Shown piece by piece: positions 6,482 through 10,235 of a stretch of DNA of 10,235 bases (the stretch's first letter is position 1; the number at the start of each line of letters is the position of its first letter). Below the pieces are notes generated by a model, which saw only the letters and a program-made list of their open reading frames with translations, was not told where the DNA came from and made no database searches. A program made the position numbers and the translations under genes. The stretch covers positions 1-10,235 of the forward strand of contig JACCSD010000082.1 in the NCBI GenBank assembly GCA_013813185.1, in the 5' to 3' direction. Source of the stretch: Burkholderiaceae bacterium. Its GTDB lineage: Bacteria; Pseudomonadota; Gammaproteobacteria; Burkholderiales; Burkholderiaceae_F.

Positions 6482-7465
6482 ATGAAATCGCACCACAAGC
6501 TCAGTGCGCTGTTCGGAATGCTTGCGTTCGCAGCATTAGTCGGCGCGCCGGCAGTGAACGCGCAAACCTATCCCAACAAGCCGGTAAAAATCATCGTGCC
6601 GTACCCGCCCGGCGGCACGTCCGACATTCTGGCGCGCTCGCTCGGGCAGAAACTCGGCGAGTCACTCGGCCAGACGATTGTCGTCGAGAACAAGCCGGGC
6701 GCCAACGGCAACCTCGGCGCTGATCTCGTTTCCAAGAGCCCGCCCGATGGCTACACGCTGCTGCTCGCCGATATCGGCGCGCTCGCGATCAGCCCCAGCC
6801 TGTACAAGCTCTCGTTCGATCCGGCGACCGATTTTTCGCCGGTGACGATGGTGGCGTACTCGCCGCACATCCTGGTCGTGCACCCTTCGGTCCCGGTGAA
6901 CAATGCGCAAGAGTTGATCACCCTCGCCAAGTCGAAGCCCGGCAAATTGAACTTCGCCGCTTCGAGCGTCGGCAGCGCACCGCATCTGGCCGGCATCGAT
7001 TTCGCATCGAAGGCGGGCGTCGACTGGGCCTACATTCCGTACAAGGGCGGTGCGCAGGCGATCACCGACATGGCCGGTGGCCAGGCTGACGTGATGTTCA
7101 ATGGCATGCTGGCGACGTACCCGCACGTCAAGAGCGGCAAGCTGAAGATCCTTGCGGTCTCGAGCAGCAAGCGGATGAGCGCAATCCCAGACGTGCCGAC
7201 CGTTGCCGAATCCGCGGGACTCTCAGGTTTTCAAACCGGCTCGTGGCAAGGCGTGCTGGCGCCACCCAATACGCCGAAGGAAATCGTCGCACGCGTGAGC
7301 GCCGAAATGACAAAGATTCTGAATACGCCGGAGATGAAAGAGCGGCTGGCGGCGCAGGGCGCCGAGGTCTCGACCAACACGCCCGAGCAGTTTTCCACCT
7401 TTATTCGCGACGAGAAAGCGCGCTGGGCGCAAGTTGTCAAGACGGCAAACCTAAAACTCGAATAG
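6482..7465 (+). CDS. Bug/TctC-family periplasmic solute-binding protein (second copy)
   Basis: A 327-residue paralogue of the protein at 913-1893. The signal peptide is residues 1-27 (cleavage after Val-Asn-Ala27). It shares YPNKPVKIIVPYPPGGTSD, ENKPGANGNLG, DGYTLLL, IPYKGGAQAITDMAGGQ, IPDVPTVAES and a TPEQFSTFI C-terminal region with the first copy, but the central ligand loops differ: DIGALAISPSLYKL here against GVGTNAINHSLYPT. GGGAGA about 7 nt upstream supports the ATG. The stop is 8 nt before the aldolase start, so the two form an operon. No membrane partner is visible. Given the aldolase neighbour, a sugar acid or other hydroxy-carboxylate ligand is likely, but the exact ligand cannot be read from sequence. 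Confidence 0.93.
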   Translation: MKSHHKLSALFGMLAFAALVGAPAVNAQTYPNKPVKIIVPYPPGGTSDILARSLGQKLGESLGQTIVVENKPGANGNLGADLVSKSPPDGYTLLLADIGALAISPSLYKLSFDPATDFSPVTMVAYSPHILVVHPSVPVNNAQELITLAKSKPGKLNFAASSVGSAPHLAGIDFASKAGVDWAYIPYKGGAQAITDMAGGQADVMFNGMLATYPHVKSGKLKILAVSSSKRMSAIPDVPTVAESAGLSGFQTGSWQGVLAPPNTPKEIVARVSAEMTKILNTPEMKERLAAQGAEVSTNTPEQFSTFIRDEKARWAQVVKTANLKLE

Positions 7466-7473
7466 GAGACAGC

Positions 7474-8238
7474 GTGACCACACTTGATACCCGCTTGCCC
7501 GGATTGCTGAAGGGCAAGCAACCGTTGTTCGGTATGTTCGTCGGCATCGCGAGCCCCGCAATCGTCGAGATGTGCGGGCACGCCGGATTCGACTTCGTCA
7601 TCCTCGACAACGAGCATGGCCCTGCCAGCATCGAAACCACCGAGCATCTGATACGCGCCGCGCGCTGTGTAAACGTCATTCCAGTCGTGCGCACGCTCGA
7701 AGCAGATATTTTGCGCATTCTCGATATCGGCGCGTCCGGGATTCAGGTGCCGCAGGTGAACACCGCAGAGCAGGCGCGCCGGATCGTCGCCGCCTCGAAG
7801 TATCCGCCGGTAGGAAACCGCGGCGCTGCGTTTTCACCGCGTGCGGCTGGCTACGGATTCTCCGGCGGCCCGGCGCACGCGAAGGCGTCCAACGAAGGGA
7901 TCGGCGTCATCCTGATGATCGAAACTCGCGAAGCGCTCGCCAACCTCGACGAGATCCTGGCGGTGCCCGGTATCGACGCACTCTTCATCGGACCGAACGA
8001 CTTGTCGTTCTCGATGGGTCATGAAGGCAATCAGAAGCATCCGGAAGTCATCGAAGCGATCGACTCGGCGATCAAAAAAATCGCGCGCACCGAAGTGGCG
8101 GCAGGTCTGATGACGATCCCGGTCGAAGACCAGCGCAAGTACGCGGGCCTCGGCGCGCGTTACCTCACCACGCAGATCGCGGCCGTGATTGGCGGTGCAC
8201 TTAAGAGCACCGTCGCCGCGATGCGCGCGCAGAAGTAG
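7474..8238 (+). CDS. HpcH/HpaI-family class II aldolase (2-keto-3-deoxy sugar-acid type)
   Basis: A 254-residue metal-dependent aldolase that splits 2-keto-3-deoxy or 4-hydroxy-2-oxo acids into pyruvate and an aldehyde. The active-site set of the HpaI family is present: His48 (LDNEHGP), Arg73 (PVVRT), metal ligands Glu150 (LMIETREAL) and Asp176 (FIGPNDLS), and the PPVGNRGA loop (111-118). The frame extends upstream to 7243, but that part overlaps the Bug gene; the GTG at 7474, with AGGAG 5 nt upstream, gives the standard length. Together with the dehydratase at 1904-3643 it would convert L-arabinonate, via 2-keto-3-deoxy-L-arabinonate, to pyruvate and glycolaldehyde. Relatives act on 2-keto-3-deoxyrhamnonate, 2-dehydro-3-deoxyglucarate or 4-hydroxy-2-oxoheptanedioate, so the substrate is inferred from the nearby dehydratase. 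Confidence 0.9.
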   Translation: MTTLDTRLPGLLKGKQPLFGMFVGIASPAIVEMCGHAGFDFVILDNEHGPASIETTEHLIRAARCVNVIPVVRTLEADILRILDIGASGIQVPQVNTAEQARRIVAASKYPPVGNRGAAFSPRAAGYGFSGGPAHAKASNEGIGVILMIETREALANLDEILAVPGIDALFIGPNDLSFSMGHEGNQKHPEVIEAIDSAIKKIARTEVAAGLMTIPVEDQRKYAGLGARYLTTQIAAVIGGALKSTVAAMRAQK

Positions 8239-8323
8239 CCGCTGCCGGCGCCGCTCTGCGCGCGCAACGATCAGCCGCGCCTGACCCCTCGCGAATCGGT
8301 CGGTGCGGCGGTAATGGCTGCGG

Positions 8324-8647
8324 CTAGGCCGATGGACCGGACATCGGAAAAAAGCCAATCGGTGCCGCTGCCCAAGCGACGCCGATCAACGCCAGCACCG
8401 CGGCGCCGAATCGCACGGGGACCAGTATTGCGCCGCTGTCGGTTTCGTTCTGACGCACGTGCTGCAGGTCATGCGCTGCCGCAGCCACCAGCCAGGCGAG
8501 CCATAGAGCCGCACCGACCGACACGGCAAACTTGCGCAGTCGGTCGGCAAACTCAAATCGCGCTCGACCCGCGCCGGTTAGGGCTGGCGCGAGTCCGGAT
8601 TGAACGGACGCATCGATTAACGCTCGCTTGCCCCACGGCGTCCTCAA
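8324..8647 (-). CDS. Possible small membrane protein (two helices), unrecognised
   Basis: A 107-codon frame on the minus strand, in the same frame as the membrane-protein gene upstream of it and beginning 27 bp after that gene's stop. I do not recognise a family. Two hydrophobic stretches are plausible membrane helices: FAVSVGAALWLAWLVAAAA and, after a polar HDLQHVRQNETDSG loop, VRFGAAVLALIGVAWAAA. The hydrophobic pattern and charged loop look more protein-like than the arginine-rich overlapping frame on the other strand. The start is uncertain: TTG at 8647 has no close Shine-Dalgarno (a GGGAGG lies too far upstream), and a GTG just before the first helix is an alternative. It may be a real second gene of the operon, a former extension of the upstream gene, or chance. 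Confidence 0.4.
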   Translation of the reverse strand: MRTPWGKRALIDASVQSGLAPALTGAGRARFEFADRLRKFAVSVGAALWLAWLVAAAAHDLQHVRQNETDSGAILVPVRFGAAVLALIGVAWAAAPIGFFPMSGPSA

Positions 8648-8674
8648 AACGAGAGGGAACGCAATGCCCTCCCG

Positions 8675-9217
8675 TCATTCACTCCTGTCGCCAACATGCG
8701 TCGAAGTCGGCTCGCGCGTGTCCATCTTGCGGTAGATCAAGGCGAGCACCAGACCGAACACGGCATGCGCGACAAAGGCGATCCATCCGCGCGCTTCGGC
8801 GAACCACGGGAAGAGCGGCGTAAAGCCATAGAAGAAGATGTAATACAGAGCAATGCCGAAGACCAGACCAATGATCCACGCCAAGGTGCTACGAAACGCG
8901 AGGAGCAGTGCCGCCAAGATCAATCCAAGGACGATCGACAACATCATGTGAATGACCATCGCAACCGCTGCGACGCCGATGTCGAACGTGGCGGGAGGCG
9001 GCAGCACACCGCTCGGCCCCATCCCGATCGCCGCGATCATGTGCAGCGGCCCGTACCACGGTTGTCCCTTGACGACGGCGACGAGCACCATTTCCATCAT
9101 GGCGAACACCAACCCGGCAACGATCGACGCGGTGATCACCGCGCCCAGCCGAGGCATGCGCACCGGACCGACACGGCGATCCGCGGAAGACAAGTCTTCA
9201 CGATGGGTGGTAGTCAT
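8675..9217 (-). CDS. Predicted four-helix inner-membrane protein, unrecognised
   Basis: A 180-residue protein with a polar N-terminal tail (1-24) and four hydrophobic segments, at about 25-47, 80-107, 110-131 and 143-163, then a charged C-terminal tail. I do not recognise the family. Notable residues are a GQPWYGPLHMIAAIGMGPSG loop (51-70) between helices 1 and 2, and an aromatic YYIFFYGFTPLFPWF region (125-139). The ATG at 9217 is preferred over longer upstream frames because AAGGAAAG lies about 8 nt upstream. A strong sigma-54 type promoter sequence (9259-9274) stands about 42 bp upstream of the start, so expression probably needs RpoN and an enhancer-binding activator. A small ORF follows 27 bp downstream. 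A transport or membrane-stress role is possible, but nothing in the sequence fixes it. Confidence 0.82.
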   Translation of the reverse strand: MTTTHREDLSSADRRVGPVRMPRLGAVITASIVAGLVFAMMEMVLVAVVKGQPWYGPLHMIAAIGMGPSGVLPPPATFDIGVAAVAMVIHMMLSIVLGLILAALLLAFRSTLAWIIGLVFGIALYYIFFYGFTPLFPWFAEARGWIAFVAHAVFGLVLALIYRKMDTREPTSTHVGDRSE

Positions 9218-9258
9218 ATTTGTCTTTCCTTGGACGTGACTTCGCTCTTCGCTGAAAG

Positions 9259-9274
9259 AGCAACTCACGTGCCG
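9259..9274 (-). promoter_or_regulatory. Sigma-54 (RpoN) type -24/-12 promoter of the four-helix membrane protein
   Basis: On the minus strand the sequence reads CGGCACG-TGAG-TTGCT. Against the sigma-54 consensus TGGCACG-N4-TTGCW it matches 11 of 12 specified positions, with the invariant GG and GC exactly 10 bp apart. Transcription would begin near 9248, leaving a leader of about 30 nt that includes the AAGGAAAG ribosome site. Match and spacing are seen directly; function is inferred. Confidence 0.75.
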
Positions 9275-9306
9275 AGTCCGGCTAATTCCAAGAACACTCA
9301 AAGCCG

Positions 9307-9326
9307 GCGCGAGTGGACTCTCGCGC
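9307..9326. repeat. Perfect 7-bp inverted repeat upstream of the sigma-54 promoter
   Basis: GCGCGAG (9307-9313) and CTCGCGC (9320-9326) are separated by TGGACT. Relative to the predicted start near 9248 the repeat covers roughly -59 to -78, close to where activator or IHF contacts might lie, though slightly near for a classical enhancer site. It could also be a hairpin linked to the decayed PPC gene. A second small palindrome, TTGCGCAA, lies at 9346-9353 (about -100). Confidence 0.35.
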
Positions 9327-9365
9327 TGGCATATCGATTGCAGCATTGCGCAAGCGCCTGTGAAC

Positions 9366-9403
9366 TAGAAGCCGATCCCGATCCTAGAAGCCGATCCCGA
9401 TCG
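9366..9403 (+). repeat. 19-bp direct tandem duplication
   Basis: TAGAAGCCGATCCCGATCC at 9366-9384 is followed at once by the same 19 bases at 9385-9403 with one change (last base G). The unit length is not a multiple of three, so the duplication shifts frame. Each copy starts with TAG, and the second is in frame with the PPC remnant that follows. It marks the 5' edge of recognisable PPC-domain coding sequence. Confidence 0.9.
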
Positions 9404-9690
9404 CGGAACAGGTCGAGGTGCTGTCGCTGCTCGACAACCTCGCGCTCGATCAGGGCAAACCCAAGGTGCACGCGCACGTTGTGCTCGGCAAGGCCGACGG
9501 CAGCGCGCACGGCGGACATCTGCTGGAAGCGCACGTGCGGCCGACGCTGGAAGTGACGCTGGTCGAGTCGCCCGCGGCGCTGGTACGGCGCTTCGATCGG
9601 GAGACCCGGCTCGCGTTGATCGACGTGACGCGCTGGCGTTCGACAATCAGGCGCAAGTGGGTCTGGATCGCTCGTGTCACCGGTAGGTGA
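9388..9690 (+). pseudogene. PPC/DUF296-domain protein remnant (N-terminal half missing)
   Basis: From 9388 the plus strand reads KPIPIAEQVEVLSLLDN and continues LALDQGKPKVHAHVVLGKADG, then GGHLLEAHVRPTLEVTLVESPAAL and LALID. This is the second half of a PPC (plants and prokaryotes conserved, DUF296) domain, including the HAHVVLG and GGHLLE metal-site-like motifs. The first half of the domain, normally 60-70 residues, is absent: an in-frame TAG stands at 9385-9387 and the preceding bases give no PPC-like sequence in any frame. After LALID, where relatives normally end, the frame runs into an unrelated tail (VTRWRSTIRRKWVW) and stops at 9688-9690. The only start codons, such as GTG at 9418, lie inside a domain strand. 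I read it as a truncated relic; production of a short half-domain is unlikely but not excluded. Confidence 0.75.
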
Positions 9691-9805
9691 ACCGGACGGC
9701 GCCCGCCGCGCTTCGACGCCCTCACTTCGACGTCGACGGCAGCGGAATAGCGACGATCATCGACTGCTGCGTCTGGAAAACGCTTCGTTGATTTCGAGAA
9801 CACAG
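9691..9805. other. Non-coding region upstream of the PRC-barrel promoter
   Basis: No gene is supported here. Small symmetric sequences are present: TCACC-GGTA-GGTGA at 9677-9690 overlapping the PPC remnant's end, and the 10-bp palindrome TCGACGTCGA at 9727-9736. The latter lies about 100 bp upstream of the predicted sigma-54 start near 9832, a usual distance for an enhancer-binding site. Short GC-rich palindromes arise easily by chance, so this is only a candidate. Confidence 0.3.
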
Positions 9806-9821
9806 CGGCACATTGCTTGCC
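9806..9821 (+). promoter_or_regulatory. Sigma-54 (RpoN) type -24/-12 promoter of the PRC-barrel gene
   Basis: The sequence CGGCACA-TTGC-TTGCC matches the sigma-54 consensus TGGCACG-N4-TTGCW at 9 of 12 specified positions. GGCAC and TTGC are intact and the invariant GG (9807-9808) and GC (9819-9820) are 10 bp apart. The predicted start is near 9832, 25 nt before the PRC-barrel ATG, leaving room for the AAAGGAG ribosome site at 9844-9850. Confidence 0.6.
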
Positions 9822-9829
9822 CCCTCGAA

Positions 9830-9843
9830 CAGCGTTAACGCTG
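9830..9843. promoter_or_regulatory. Perfect 14-bp palindrome at the predicted transcription start
   Basis: CAGCGTTAACGCTG is its own reverse complement. It begins 9 bp after the -12 GC of the sigma-54 candidate and abuts the ribosome site AAAGGAG. It could be an operator covering the start site, or a small hairpin at the 5' end of the message affecting stability or translation. Confidence 0.45.
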
Positions 9844-9856
9844 AAAGGAGCACATC

Positions 9857-10235
9857 ATGTTACGAGCCGTCAACGAACTGAACGGATCCACCATCAACGC
9901 CAGCGATGGTGAAATCGGCAGCATAAGAGAAGCCTATTTCGACGACGAGGCGTGGACGATTCGCTACCTCGTTGTCGATGCGGGCACGTGGCTTGCGCGG
10001 CGCGACGTACTGATCTCGCCTTATTCGGTCAAGCAGCCGCTCGGCAGCGGAAAGATCATCGACGTCGCGCTGACGCGCGAGCAGGTGAAGATGAGCCCGG
10101 ATATCGACACGCACAAACCGGTGTCGCGTCAGCATGAGCGGGACACGCTGGGCTATTACGGCCACCCGATGTACTGGCTCGGCGGCGGTTTATGGGCCAT
10201 GGGCGCGTATCCGATGGTGCCGCCGCTGGCGCCGC
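9857..10235 (+). CDS. PRC-barrel domain protein (runs off right edge)
   Basis: An open frame of 126 codons with no stop before the window ends. The first 80 or so residues fit a PRC-barrel: LRAVNELNGSTINASDGEIG, then SIREAYFDDEAWTIRYLVVD and a segment ending DVLISPYSV. PRC-barrels are small beta domains found in photosynthetic reaction-centre subunit H, RimM and many stress-related bacterial proteins. After the barrel comes DVALTREQVKMSPDIDTHKPVSRQHERD and then a glycine-, tyrosine- and proline-rich stretch (YYGHPMYWLGGG), as in Burkholderiales and rhizobial proteins with a PRC-barrel followed by a second region. AAAGGAG 6 nt upstream fixes the ATG. A sigma-54 type promoter and a 14-bp palindrome lie directly upstream. 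The molecular role of these stand-alone PRC-barrel proteins is not established. Confidence 0.88.
   Translation, partial: MLRAVNELNGSTINASDGEIGSIREAYFDDEAWTIRYLVVDAGTWLARRDVLISPYSVKQPLGSGKIIDVALTREQVKMSPDIDTHKPVSRQHERDTLGYYGHPMYWLGGGLWAMGAYPMVPPLAP

Noticed and set aside
5497..6723. 408-codon plus-strand open frame
   Set aside because: It lies antisense to the histidine kinase, which has all its motifs on the other strand; long antisense frames are expected in high-GC coding DNA.
8696..9556. 286-codon plus-strand open frame
   Set aside because: It is antisense to the four-helix membrane protein and then crosses into the PPC remnant out of frame; its composition (Arg, Asp, His, Gln) is typical of a mirrored hydrophobic gene.
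1..10235. CRISPR arrays, tRNA/rRNA genes, insertion sequences
   Set aside because: No regularly spaced repeats, no cloverleaf-like or rRNA-like sequence, and no transposase motifs or terminal inverted repeats were seen; the only tandem repeat is the two-copy 19-mer at 9366-9403.

Overview
The window reads as chromosomal DNA of a high-GC betaproteobacterium, most likely in the Burkholderiales (Paraburkholderia, Burkholderia or Caballeronia-like). This rests on the GC-rich codon use, two Bug/TctC-type periplasmic binding proteins with no permease genes beside them, and a PRC-barrel/PPC-domain gene neighbourhood. It is inferred from gene content, not from a marker gene.

Layout. (1) Positions 1-456: the start of a VapB-like antitoxin gene on the minus strand, running off the left edge, with a perfect inverted repeat in its promoter region; the rest is non-coding. 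(2) 457-837: a small secreted protein with the COG4315/PF03640 'secreted repeat'. (3) 913-3643: a two-gene plus-strand operon encoding a Bug/TctC binding protein and an IlvD/Edd-family sugar-acid dehydratase that best fits L-arabinonate dehydratase. (4) 3657-6315: a minus-strand, three-gene signalling operon transcribed as histidine kinase, KaiC-like double ATPase, then single-domain response regulator. The genes overlap by 4 bp and 1 bp and all start at non-ATG codons. (5) 6482-8238: a second Bug/TctC protein followed by an HpcH/HpaI-family aldolase. (6) 8324-9217: a minus-strand four-helix membrane protein and a doubtful two-helix ORF after it. (7) 9366-9690: the remnant of a PPC/DUF296-domain gene, with a 19-bp tandem duplication at its broken 5' edge. 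(8) 9857 to the right edge: a PRC-barrel protein, incomplete.

How the genes fit together. The dehydratase and aldolase are consecutive steps of a non-phosphorylative aldonate pathway: aldonate to 2-keto-3-deoxyaldonate to pyruvate plus an aldehyde (glycolaldehyde for a C5 acid). Each enzyme is paired with its own Bug binding protein, so both half-operons probably serve uptake or sensing and breakdown of sugar acids. They are separated by the oppositely oriented KaiC/kinase/regulator operon, which has no obvious metabolic link. The KaiC homologue keeps both Walker A motifs and the serine aligned with cyanobacterial Ser431, but has alanine where Thr432 would be. It is therefore probably a signalling ATPase rather than a full clock phosphoswitch.

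The most useful regulatory finding is a pair of outward-facing sigma-54 type -24/-12 sequences. One is on the minus strand upstream of the four-helix membrane protein (9259-9274), the other on the plus strand upstream of the PRC-barrel gene (9806-9821). Both have the strict GG-N10-GC spacing and lie a sensible distance from a ribosome site, so the right-hand 2 kb looks like an enhancer-controlled, possibly stress or low-oxygen, block. All functions are assigned by reading motifs; no database search was possible.
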